Shown: one piece after another, positions 10,031 through 18,594 of the stretch | How positions within the stretch are numbered: the stretch's first letter is position 1 | Layout: every line of letters begins with the position of its first letter | From: Moritella dasanensis ArB 0140 | GTDB taxonomy: Bacteria > Pseudomonadota > Gammaproteobacteria > Enterobacterales > Moritellaceae | Direction of reading: 5' to 3' | DNA length: 64,000 nt | Assembly (NCBI RefSeq): GCF_000276805.1 | Contig: NZ_AKXQ01000019.1 | Coordinates: 1-64,000, forward strand | Notes under the pieces: model-generated | Databases searched by the model: none | Seen by the model: only the letters and a program-made list of their open reading frames with translations | What the model was told of the DNA's origin: nothing | Made by a program: the position numbers and the translations under genes

Positions 10031-10669
10031 ATGACGATAGTAAAAAAAGCCTTTATGAGTATCGTGGGTGCTGGCGCACTCGCTCAACTATTACTTGCGG
10101 CAGCACCTGTTGCGGCTGAAGAATATAGCATTAAAGATGGAGTACTAAAGCGCCCCACAGGTTACCGAGAATGGATCTATGTCGGTACCCCGGTAACTCC
10201 AAATGATATGAATAATGGCAAGGCGGCATTCCCCGAGCATCATAATGTGTATATTGATCCAAAAAGCTGGTCGCATTGGAAAGATACAGGCAAGTTCCGT
10301 GAAGGCACTATTTTAATAAAAGAGTTAGTCAGTGTTGGCTCGAAGGCCGCCGTCAGTGGTCAAGGTTATTTTCAAGGTGAGTTTATTGGTCTGGAAGCAA
10401 CGATCAAGAGTAAGAAACACTTTCCGAATGAACCTGGCAACTGGGCCTACTATAGCTTTTCCACTAAAGATCATAAAACGTTAGCTGCGACAGCGAAACC
10501 ATTCCCTACAGCATCCTGTAATAGCTGTCACTTAGCCTCGGCATCTGATGACTTTGTCTTTACGCAGTATTATCCAGTGCTTAGTGCAGGTAAAGCAAAG
10601 GGTGAAAGTGCTGCGGGTGGTCATGATTCTGACTTGAATAATAGCTATGTTGAGCCAAAGGGTAACTAA
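10031..10669 (+). CDS. cytochrome P460 family protein (first of a tandem pair)
   Basis: A 212-residue periplasmic c-type cytochrome. The N-terminal signal peptide ends near APVAA (about residue 29). The haem c site CNSCH is at residues 163-167, close to the C-terminus as in cytochromes P460 and c'-beta, and is followed by FTQYYPVL, a typical ending. A lysine at about residue 97 in TILIKEL lies where P460 proteins may carry the haem-crosslinking lysine; that assignment is inference. Family members oxidise hydroxylamine or bind NO. The extension after residue 190 (rich in G, S, D) is not shared with its neighbour. It lies 2 bp before the paralogue and is surely in one operon with it. Confidence 0.88.
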   Translation: MTIVKKAFMSIVGAGALAQLLLAAAPVAAEEYSIKDGVLKRPTGYREWIYVGTPVTPNDMNNGKAAFPEHHNVYIDPKSWSHWKDTGKFREGTILIKELVSVGSKAAVSGQGYFQGEFIGLEATIKSKKHFPNEPGNWAYYSFSTKDHKTLAATAKPFPTASCNSCHLASASDDFVFTQYYPVLSAGKAKGESAAGGHDSDLNNSYVEPKGN

Positions 10670-10671
10670 TT

Positions 10672-11238
10672 ATGCGAACCATCAGATTAAAAAAATTGGG
10701 TATAAGTTTAGCGTGTGTAGCGATTGTTGGTGCTGGTTCATTTTCGGTAATGGCGGAGGCCGCATTTTCTCCGTATGTTGATGGTAAAGGCAATATTAGT
10801 TTTCCCTTAAACTTTCGAACCAATATGGTTCATTTAGGTTCATGGTTTGTTCCTTCTGGTGGCGCCAGTGGTTTTCATGATGTATATACTGAGAAAAAAT
10901 CTGTAGAGGCGTTTCGTAAAACGGGTAAATTCCCTGACGGTGCAGTACTGGTTAAAGAGCTTAGGGCATCAAAATCGGGTACTTATACTACAGGGGAAGG
11001 TGTCAATTATGCCACGAGTGACATTAAACAATGGTTCGTCATGGTCAAAGATGTGAAAGGCCGGTTTGCCAATAATCCTTTGTGGGGGGATGGTTGGGGT
11101 TGGGCTTTATACAAGCCAGGTAATAAAGCCAAGAACGTTGCAACTAACTATAGAACGGACTGCTTAGCTTGCCACGTGCCTGTTAAAGATAAGGACTGGA
11201 TATATACGGAAGCTTATCCTACATTAAATGCTCAATAG
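10672..11238 (+). CDS. cytochrome P460 family protein (second of a tandem pair)
   Basis: A 188-residue paralogue of the preceding cytochrome. The signal peptide ends near SVMAEA (about residue 30). A P460 core (KTGKFPDGAVLVKEL, with a lysine at residue 95 matching K97 of the first copy) leads to a haem site CLACH at residues 164-168, followed by WIYTEAYPTLN. The two proteins are clearly diverged, so this is an old duplication or a co-inherited pair. The start 2 bp after the upstream stop implies translational coupling. Electron partners are not encoded nearby. Probable roles, from the family only, are hydroxylamine or NO detoxification in the periplasm. Confidence 0.88.
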   Translation: MRTIRLKKLGISLACVAIVGAGSFSVMAEAAFSPYVDGKGNISFPLNFRTNMVHLGSWFVPSGGASGFHDVYTEKKSVEAFRKTGKFPDGAVLVKELRASKSGTYTTGEGVNYATSDIKQWFVMVKDVKGRFANNPLWGDGWGWALYKPGNKAKNVATNYRTDCLACHVPVKDKDWIYTEAYPTLNAQ

Positions 11239-11348
11239 TACTGTACACATCAATCATTAATTAGAGTCAACACTATCCCAAACTATGGACAGGAATATTC
11301 AACAAGATCTTAGTATCTATCACTACTGCAAAAGCGTCTCTGAAGTGG

Positions 11349-11748
<400 letters not shown>

Positions 11749-12375
11749 ATGAAAAAAATATTACTTTTGAGCGCATTACTCATTTCCAATACCGCCAATG
11801 CTGGTTTAAACCTTGACTATAGAGCTTATAATACGCCAGTAAATTACAACTTTGCTGAGGTTCAAGTCGGTTATCATGTCTATAAACCGGATGGTCAGAA
11901 GGACGTTGACACCACTAATATTTCGATTGGTAGTGAGTTGATGCTTAATGAACATGTGATATTAAAGTATTCATTTTCGGGTGAAGAAATAAATGATGCA
12001 ACGCTGTTAGGCGCAAACGTCGGCTTATTATATAGACTACCAGTTGCTGAAAAGTTAGATCTTGTATTGGGTGGTGAGGTTAAGCTTGATTGGCTAGGTG
12101 TCGATGATATTGATGGTAGTTCGCACTATAGCCATGAAAACACAGATATAGGCGCTCACTTAGGGGTGAGGTATGGTTTTACTGATAAGCTGGAAGGCGT
12201 TACGCAGGTAGTGATATCTGATACGTCTTCGACTTCATCAATGACAACCGAAGTGACATCTAAGTTATCGTATTATGTGAGCAAAAATGTTGGTGTTGGT
12301 GCATTTTACCTCGCTAGTTTCAATGATTATATGGATGAATCTAACGTCGGTTTGCATGTTAGGTTTAGATTTTAA
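11749..12375 (+). CDS. YfaZ/outer-membrane beta-barrel-like protein
   Basis: A 208-residue protein with a clear signal peptide (MKKILLLSALLISNTANA, cleavage after residue 18). Alternating beta-strand patterns follow to a C-terminal phenylalanine in LHVRFRF, the usual outer-membrane insertion signal. About eight strands fit an eight-stranded barrel such as the OmpA-transmembrane or YfaZ type. The exact family is not certain and no function can be assigned. It is monocistronic: the IS remnant lies upstream and the c-di-GMP gene converges downstream. Confidence 0.7.
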   Translation: MKKILLLSALLISNTANAGLNLDYRAYNTPVNYNFAEVQVGYHVYKPDGQKDVDTTNISIGSELMLNEHVILKYSFSGEEINDATLLGANVGLLYRLPVAEKLDLVLGGEVKLDWLGVDDIDGSSHYSHENTDIGAHLGVRYGFTDKLEGVTQVVISDTSSTSSMTTEVTSKLSYYVSKNVGVGAFYLASFNDYMDESNVGLHVRFRF

Positions 12376-12433
12376 TAAAGCGTAACTAACGCCGAGTATT
12401 TACGTTTTTATTCCTGTCTGTTACAGCTGATTG

Positions 12434-15262
12434 TTAACGCGAGCTAGTATATTCGCCCGCCTCTAATAACAATTCAAACTCAGCGGCAGGAACGGCTTTA
12501 GAGTACAGATAACCTTGCGCGTAATCGCAGCCTGCACGAATCAAGAGTTGCTGTTGTTCTTGGGTCTCTACGCCTTCGGCAATGACCTTGATACCTAGTT
12601 TATGGGCCATCACTATAATGGCTTCACATAATATAAGATCTTCTGAAAGCGGTTTTAGATTTCGCACGAAGGATTGATCTATTTTTAAATAATCGATATC
12701 AAAACGTTTGAGGTAGGAGAGTGATGAATAACCGGTACCAAAATCATCTAATGCGACATTGACCCCTGCATCACGTAAGGCTAATAGCTTGTCTGTCACC
12801 AGGTGGTTGGCTTCCATCAATAACCCTTCAGTGATCTCTACAACTAAGGCATCACCGGGTAAGTTCAGACTATTTAAACGATCAAACCATTCGTGCAGAT
12901 CGCTGTTAGCGCAAAATTGTACCGGTGATACGTTGATGCTCATCTGAAATGAGTCGTTATGGGTCTGACGCCAAAGACTCAATTGGTTTACTGCTTGTTG
13001 GAATACCCAATTACCGATGTCGTTGATCATGCCTGTCTCTTCTGCGATAGCAATGAAATCAAGTGGACTGACTAACCCTCGTTCTGGATGTTGCCATCTG
13101 ATCAAGGCTTCAGCTTTAACGATATGACCAGTTGCCAGATTTATGATGGGCTGATAAAACAGGGAAAATTGATTTTTTGCTAATGCTTGACGTAGATCGT
13201 TGGTCATATTCCGACGTGCGATGGCGTTTTCTTGCATCGTAGACGTGAAATATTGAAAACCGTTACGCCCTTGCTCCTTGGCTGCATACATCGCCTGGTC
13301 TGCATTCTTTAATAAGGTATCGACAGCAATGCCGTCTTCAGGATAGGTGGTAATGCCAATACTCGATGAAATGTGCACCATTTCATCGCCGCATTGAAAT
13401 GGTTGCGATATATGATTCAGGATCTTATTCGCGATCCGTTCTACAGTGTTAAATTCATCTAACTCGCCTAACACGACGGTAAACTCGTCACCGCCTAAGC
13501 GCGCGATGGTATCCGTTTCACGGACGCATCGACGCAGCCGTTTAGCTGTATCTTGGATCAGTTTATCGCCGATATCATGACCGAGAGTATCGTTTATTTC
13601 TTTAAAATGGTCGAGATCGAGAAATAATATCGCGACACTTTTCCCAGAACGCTTTGCTTTGTTTAGTTCATTCTTGAGGCTATCATGCAACATATAACGG
13701 TTAGGTAACCCGGTTAAGAAGTCTAGATTGGCTTGTTTCCAGATTAATTCATCCGCTTCTTTACGTTCGGTAATATCACGGAAGCTCCATAATCGACCGT
13801 AATATTGACCATCATCTGCGATCATTGGTGCCGAGTAACGTTCAAAAATATGACCATCTTTGAAGGTGATTTCGTCGGTGTTTACTAAGAGATGCTGCTG
13901 ATTTATTTCGTGAACTCTTTTTAGGAAAGCCTCAGGTTCATTTACTTTGTCGATAACATAGCTAATCAGTTCGACTTCGGTCTTGAGTGTTAATGCATCT
14001 GGCGTGAGTTGCCACATAGCGGTAAATCGTTGGTTAACTGAAATGATCAGGCCATCACTGTTGACCGCTAATAGACCATCAATAGAGGCATCTTGCTGGG
14101 TGGATAACAGGGTGTTTTTAAATGCCATCTGCTCGTGAGACTGTTTACGTTCCTTCACGCGAATAATGAAATAGACCGCGCTAATCGTTACTATTATGAC
14201 GATGAGTGAGAGTAAGGCTGCATACCACCAGAACATATTAGCGGGCGGGTTAGGTTCATAGAGGAAACCCTTAAACGGGTAATTTAGCGGTAACATGCCA
14301 AGCTCTGCATAGGTATTGGCAATATGCTGCCAGCGCTCCGGATTCATATAACCGACTTCTACTAACACTGACTCTATCAAAGGTTTTATTTGTCGCGCTT
14401 CATATAATAAATGTTCACGCGAATTACGTTGTGAATACTTGGCTAAGATAAGGTCTACAATTTCTTCAGGGTGTTGTAATGCATATTTCCAGCCTTTGAT
14501 ACTTGCTTGGCGGAAGGCTTCAACTCGTTCGGGGTATTCCTCAATTTCCTGCCTACTGGTAAACAGGTTATCACCATAAAAATCGATGCCGGCAGAGCGA
14601 GGGCTATAGGATTGATAACGAAATCCTGCGCGATCAAGATAATCTGGTTCATTGGTGACATAAGCAGAGAATACATCGACGCGACCTTGGATCAGGTCTT
14701 CTGGATCGAAGCTGTGTGGTAATTGTTGTAAACTTTCTAGCGAAATAGCTTCTTTATGGAGGTAGGCAATAAGTTCGTCGGCTTGCGCTGCGATCATAAC
14801 GCGTTTACCGACGATGTGCTGAATGGCTTGTGTTGCATCCTCTAATGGGACTAATAAAAGATATGGCGAGTGTTGTAGTATGACGCTAAGCACCACAAGT
14901 GGTTTTCCTGCACTGTGTGACAGGACTAAGCTACTGCTGCCAACACCATATTGAGCTTTGCCTGACAATACATTTCTTTCGGGTTCGCTACCGTCAAGGC
15001 CTTCGAGGATGGACACATCAAGTCCCGCATCTTGGTAATAACCTTTTTCCAATGCAGCATAATAACCAGCGAACTGAAATTGATGTAAATATTTTAGTTG
15101 CAGGGTGATATTTTCAAGCGCGTTGCTTACCCCTGGATAAAGGCTAACAAAAAGTAACAGGGGAAGCCGGAGTCTTCTGTATCTGCGGCAAAGTCGTAGC
15201 CACAAGGATACGGGTTTATTACGGGGAAATAACAGTTTTATCAAAGATAAGTTCAATAGCAT
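12434..15262 (-). CDS. NMT1/THI5-type binding domain - PAS - GGDEF - EAL protein
   Basis: A 942-residue inner-membrane signalling protein. A basic leader and signal/anchor segment (to about residue 48) precede a periplasmic NMT1/THI5/SsuA-like solute-binding domain (about 50-320; the opening NITLQLKYLHQFQFAGYYAA is characteristic). A transmembrane helix follows near 350, then a PAS domain (about 385-500), a GGDEF domain and an EAL domain. The diguanylate cyclase motif GGDEF is intact, with an RETD inhibitory site five residues upstream. The EAL domain keeps EALIR, the N of NVSP, E of EITE, DDFGTGYSS, K of LKID and E of AEGVET, so phosphodiesterase activity is expected. The ligand is probably a small molecule such as a pyrimidine or sulfonate, by analogy only. 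Confidence 0.92.
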   Translation of the reverse strand: MLLNLSLIKLLFPRNKPVSLWLRLCRRYRRLRLPLLLFVSLYPGVSNALENITLQLKYLHQFQFAGYYAALEKGYYQDAGLDVSILEGLDGSEPERNVLSGKAQYGVGSSSLVLSHSAGKPLVVLSVILQHSPYLLLVPLEDATQAIQHIVGKRVMIAAQADELIAYLHKEAISLESLQQLPHSFDPEDLIQGRVDVFSAYVTNEPDYLDRAGFRYQSYSPRSAGIDFYGDNLFTSRQEIEEYPERVEAFRQASIKGWKYALQHPEEIVDLILAKYSQRNSREHLLYEARQIKPLIESVLVEVGYMNPERWQHIANTYAELGMLPLNYPFKGFLYEPNPPANMFWWYAALLSLIVIIVTISAVYFIIRVKERKQSHEQMAFKNTLLSTQQDASIDGLLAVNSDGLIISVNQRFTAMWQLTPDALTLKTEVELISYVIDKVNEPEAFLKRVHEINQQHLLVNTDEITFKDGHIFERYSAPMIADDGQYYGRLWSFRDITERKEADELIWKQANLDFLTGLPNRYMLHDSLKNELNKAKRSGKSVAILFLDLDHFKEINDTLGHDIGDKLIQDTAKRLRRCVRETDTIARLGGDEFTVVLGELDEFNTVERIANKILNHISQPFQCGDEMVHISSSIGITTYPEDGIAVDTLLKNADQAMYAAKEQGRNGFQYFTSTMQENAIARRNMTNDLRQALAKNQFSLFYQPIINLATGHIVKAEALIRWQHPERGLVSPLDFIAIAEETGMINDIGNWVFQQAVNQLSLWRQTHNDSFQMSINVSPVQFCANSDLHEWFDRLNSLNLPGDALVVEITEGLLMEANHLVTDKLLALRDAGVNVALDDFGTGYSSLSYLKRFDIDYLKIDQSFVRNLKPLSEDLILCEAIIVMAHKLGIKVIAEGVETQEQQQLLIRAGCDYAQGYLYSKAVPAAEFELLLEAGEYTSSR

Positions 15263-15690
15263 TAAATACCTATTAATAATTAACTTGCGAGATAAATAAA
15301 GAGAGAGCCTCTCGCTGGAATACGCCCTTCAAGTCTGTTACTCAGCGCTATGCCCATTATTGAATGAAGAAATGGTCAAATACACAGTACTCATAACCTA
15401 CATTGCTGACGAACAACCTGTCAAATGTAATATTATATAAACCTTAGTGTTATCACTATAAAATAGAATATTGACGTAATGTGTAAGCCAAATTAGGTAT
15501 AATATGCTTTATTGTAATAATGCCTTAACATGATATTAAACGATGTTAATAATTCACGAGTAATTACTCAATGTCATCAACAACGCGGGTGATGAAGGCA
15601 TGAATAAAATAGTAATTTTGTGATTAACTGGAAGTAATTATAATAAATATTATAGTATTATAAAGCATTTGATGCTATCCGTGATATTCA
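15263..15690. other. intergenic region between divergent c-di-GMP genes
   Basis: About 430 bp, AT-rich, between the starts of the EAL/GGDEF gene and the GGDEF gene. It must hold both promoters. I see no clear operator, terminator or small gene. Confidence 0.4.
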
Positions 15691-17247
15691 ATGCTTGTAC
15701 TAGATAACCGCACACTCCTCGTAGTAACAGCCCTTATTTCAATTGGTTCAGCAGTGGCTTTGACTTTTTTGTGGCGAGCGCAATTGCGACGTAACGGAGT
15801 GGGGTTCTGGGCCGCAGGTATGTCTTGTGTCGCTGCAGCCAGTATTTTAATTTCAGGGCGTGAAACTATTCCCGATTTTCTCTCCCTTATTGTGGCAAAT
15901 TCACTCTATGTTATCGGTTTTCAGCTTATCTTACGCGGCATTAGAATTTTCACTGGCCGTCCTCCATTCTTGTTGTTTGATGTTGGTCTTTTCCCTATCA
16001 CAGCCTCGCTGTTTTATTATTTTAACTACGTCGAACCGAATCTGAATATTAGAATAGCGGTGCTTTCTGCTGCGTTTGTCATGATCTGTGGGGCGACTGT
16101 GTTTACCTTATTGCGGGAGAAAAATGTACCTTGGCGAACGGCTGGATTTGCTGTTGCGACGGTTTTCGCTTTATTCGGTATTATCCATGGCGTTAGGGGG
16201 AGTATCGCGCTGCTAATGCCATCAGCGCAATCTTTTATGCATTCAAGTATGACCTCATCGATAGTGTTTCTAGGCGGGATATTTATCATCGGAGGGATTG
16301 CTATAACCTTAATTCTGCTGACTTACTCAGTATTAGAATCAGAATTGCGGATTTTTTATCAAGCAGTCAAACAATCTGCTTCATCGATAATTATTACCGA
16401 TAACGCTGGTGTGATTAACTACGTCAATCCAGCTTTAATTGAAAAAACTGGCTACCTTACTGAAGAACTTATTGGGAAAAATCCTCGCCTCTTTAGATCT
16501 GGTGAAATGTCTGCTGAGGATACCGCTTTGCTTTGGAAATCGATCTCAGCGGGAGATACCTGGCGGGGTGAGTTTCATAACCGCAAAAAGAATGGTGAAC
16601 TATTTTGGGAAATTGCGTCGATAACACCAGTCAAACAACGAGATGGTAAAATCAGTCATTTTGTCGCTGTAAAAGAAGATATCACCGCCTTGAAAGAGGC
16701 GAAGGAACGCATTTATCATTTAGCCTACCATGACATTTTAACTGGACTGCCTACGCGGGAACTTTTTATGGTACAGCTTTTAAAGGTTTTGGCTGTTGCA
16801 CGACGCAATGCGACAACGGTGGCTGTTTTATTTGTTGATCTGGATGGTTTCAAAAAGGTAAATGATACTCACGGCCATGATGCCGGTGATCGACTGCTAA
16901 AGAAAACCGCAGAACGCTTGTGTTCCAGTGTTCGAGATGTTGATACCGTCGCGCGTATCGGTGGCGACGAATTCTTAATATTACTGCCGGACCTTGTTGA
17001 TAATCGTGTTATTGCAGCAGTAGCTGAACGGGTTGTTCAAGCAGTGGCGATGCCATATTATGTGGAGGCAATGGAGCTGAGCGTTACGGCTAGTATTGGT
17101 ATTGCATTATATCCAGAGCATGCTGAAAATAGTCAGGAGTTAGTCAAGCATGCCGATCTGGCAATGTACAAAATAAAACGACAAGGGAAAAATAATTTTT
17201 CCTTCGCCGACACGATTCGAACGCCCTCTGTGACGAACACGATTTGA
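15691..17247 (+). CDS. membrane-bound PAS-GGDEF diguanylate cyclase
   Basis: A 518-residue protein. About seven hydrophobic helices fill residues 8-215. A PAS domain follows at about 220-330 (IITDNAGVINYVNPALIEKT; YLTEELIGKNPRLF), then a PAC-like segment and a GGDEF domain. The GGDEF active site is intact (RIGGDEFLILL). An RDVD inhibitory site lies five residues upstream, so product inhibition is expected. The GGDEF domain begins with the usual HDILTGLPTREL. The N-terminal membrane region resembles unassigned 7-helix sensor modules; its signal is unknown. It is divergent from the EAL/GGDEF gene, and a good terminator follows. Confidence 0.92.
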   Translation: MLVLDNRTLLVVTALISIGSAVALTFLWRAQLRRNGVGFWAAGMSCVAAASILISGRETIPDFLSLIVANSLYVIGFQLILRGIRIFTGRPPFLLFDVGLFPITASLFYYFNYVEPNLNIRIAVLSAAFVMICGATVFTLLREKNVPWRTAGFAVATVFALFGIIHGVRGSIALLMPSAQSFMHSSMTSSIVFLGGIFIIGGIAITLILLTYSVLESELRIFYQAVKQSASSIIITDNAGVINYVNPALIEKTGYLTEELIGKNPRLFRSGEMSAEDTALLWKSISAGDTWRGEFHNRKKNGELFWEIASITPVKQRDGKISHFVAVKEDITALKEAKERIYHLAYHDILTGLPTRELFMVQLLKVLAVARRNATTVAVLFVDLDGFKKVNDTHGHDAGDRLLKKTAERLCSSVRDVDTVARIGGDEFLILLPDLVDNRVIAAVAERVVQAVAMPYYVEAMELSVTASIGIALYPEHAENSQELVKHADLAMYKIKRQGKNNFSFADTIRTPSVTNTI

Positions 17248-17262
17248 CACTGCATATCGATA

Positions 17263-17300
17263 CAATAGAGCCTTAACTTATGTTGGGGCTCTATTGTTCT
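17263..17300 (+). terminator. rho-independent terminator after the GGDEF gene
   Basis: A 10-bp perfect stem (17263-17272 with 17287-17296) with a 14-base loop, followed by TT. It lies 15 bp past the GGDEF stop and also faces the convergent SDR gene. Confidence 0.65.
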
Positions 17301-17326
17301 GGCATTATAGAATTATCCATTAAAGC

Positions 17327-18094
17327 TTAATTACGACCAGCCATCACACCACCATCTACATCCCAGATCGCGCCGGTTACCCAGCTTGCTTGATCAGACA
17401 GTAAGAAACAAATGCTGTTAGCAATATCTTCCGCTGTGCCGACTCGACCAATAGGATGAAAGGCGTTAAAACTCGCCAATGTTGCATCCATCTCTTCAGG
17501 GCTAATAAAGGTTTCATAAATAGGTGTTTTCACTACAGCTGGTGATACCGCATTAACACGAATGTTATGTTCAGCCAGTTCCATTGCCATGTGTTGAGTT
17601 AACGCATGTAATCCTGCTTTTGCCATCGAGTAGGCTGAAGACGGCGTCGCTTTAATCGCTTGTTTACCCCACATAGAACCAATGTTAACGACGTTACCGC
17701 CACCATTAGCGATCATTACTTGCGCTACGGCTTGGCTGATCTTGAATGTCGCTTTGTTGAGTTCGTGGTATTGGTCATAGTCTTGTTCGCTATGGTCTAG
17801 AAAAGGTTTTGGATTAAAGTAACCCGCCGCATTAACAAGGTAACCAATATTTTTTTCTTGTTCAGTAAGCTGTTGAATAAATTCTGCAACACTGTCGTTA
17901 TCGTAAAGGTTTAATTGAATACCTGATACGTAGCCTATCTGGCTAAGCGTTGCGACGGCGTGATCTAGTTTCTCGGTATTGTTACCTACAATAACCACAG
18001 GAATATGTTGCGCCGCGAGTTGCTTGGCAGTTTCAAAACCCATGCCACTTGTGCCACCAATAATGAGTGCGATACCTGATTGCGTAAATGTCAT
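17327..18094 (-). CDS. SDR family oxidoreductase
   Basis: A 255-residue classical short-chain dehydrogenase/reductase. The cofactor motif is GGTSGMG near residue 13, NAAGYF follows the fourth strand, and the catalytic set includes S of NIGSMWG and YSMAK with Y and K. The C-terminus ([17 protein letters not shown]) is the standard SDR ending. The residue after strand 2 (GNN) rather than an acidic residue suggests NADP preference. The substrate is unknown. It is divergent from an HxlR regulator with about 100 bp between them, which suggests local control, often by electrophiles or quinones in this regulator family. Confidence 0.9.
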   Translation of the reverse strand: MTFTQSGIALIIGGTSGMGFETAKQLAAQHIPVVIVGNNTEKLDHAVATLSQIGYVSGIQLNLYDNDSVAEFIQQLTEQEKNIGYLVNAAGYFNPKPFLDHSEQDYDQYHELNKATFKISQAVAQVMIANGGGNVVNIGSMWGKQAIKATPSSAYSMAKAGLHALTQHMAMELAEHNIRVNAVSPAVVKTPIYETFISPEEMDATLASFNAFHPIGRVGTAEDIANSICFLLSDQASWVTGAIWDVDGGVMAGRN

Positions 18095-18152
18095 TTTCTT
18101 GCTCCTAAGATTTTGTATGTGGTAATCTTAGGCGTTAATTAACCTATTAAAT

Positions 18153-18185
18153 AGTAAGTACAAATTGGTTACCTAGGTACTTATT
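18153..18185. promoter_or_regulatory. candidate operator between the SDR and HxlR genes
   Basis: AGTAAGTAC at 18153-18161 and GTACTTATT at 18177-18185 form an inverted repeat with one mismatch, 15 bases apart. It lies in the divergent promoter region, just before the HxlR start. HxlR-type dimers bind such repeats. Confidence 0.5.
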
Positions 18186-18196
18186 GGTACATCTTT

Positions 18197-18544
18197 ATGA
18201 ATAACAAAGAAAAAGTTTTTACAAGAAAAGCCGCGCCCGAAAATAGCGCGAGAATGGTCGAAAGTATTTATGGCTGTAAATGGTCATTGACCGTGTATCA
18301 ATTGCTGGCACACGAAATCAACAGGCCTGGTGAGATGGTACGTAATGTTGACGGCTTAACGACAAAAGTCTTAAACCAATGCTTAAAACGCAATGTTGAA
18401 TTTGGTATTTTAGATAAAGTCAGTTTTAACGAATTACCGCCTAGGGTGGAATACCATGTGACGGCGTTTGGCACTAAATTTCTCGGTATATTAGCGCAAC
18501 TCGATACTTTGCAGGATGAGATTGATCAGCAATATCATCGGTGA
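18197..18544 (+). CDS. HxlR family winged-helix transcriptional regulator
   Basis: A 115-residue MarR-like HxlR regulator. The helix-turn-helix region includes YGCKWSLTVYQLLAH and VDGLTTKVLNQCLKRN, and the wing is RVEYHVTAFGTKF, all in the usual order. A cysteine at residue 27, near the N-terminus, occupies the position where redox-sensing HxlR/HypR/QorR members carry their reactive cysteine; sensing here is inference. It probably represses the divergent SDR gene and itself. Confidence 0.9.
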   Translation: MNNKEKVFTRKAAPENSARMVESIYGCKWSLTVYQLLAHEINRPGEMVRNVDGLTTKVLNQCLKRNVEFGILDKVSFNELPPRVEYHVTAFGTKFLGILAQLDTLQDEIDQQYHR

Positions 18545-18547
18545 TGA

Positions 18548-18587
18548 ACACAACAAAGCTGCAAGTCATGTTGAAGCTTTGCTGTGT
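18548..18587. terminator. hairpin between HxlR and eptA
   Basis: A 13-bp stem with one mismatch (18548-18560 with 18575-18587) and a 14-base loop, between two convergent genes. It lacks a long T-run, so it may be only a weak terminator. Confidence 0.4.
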
Positions 18588-18594
18588 CAGGCTA

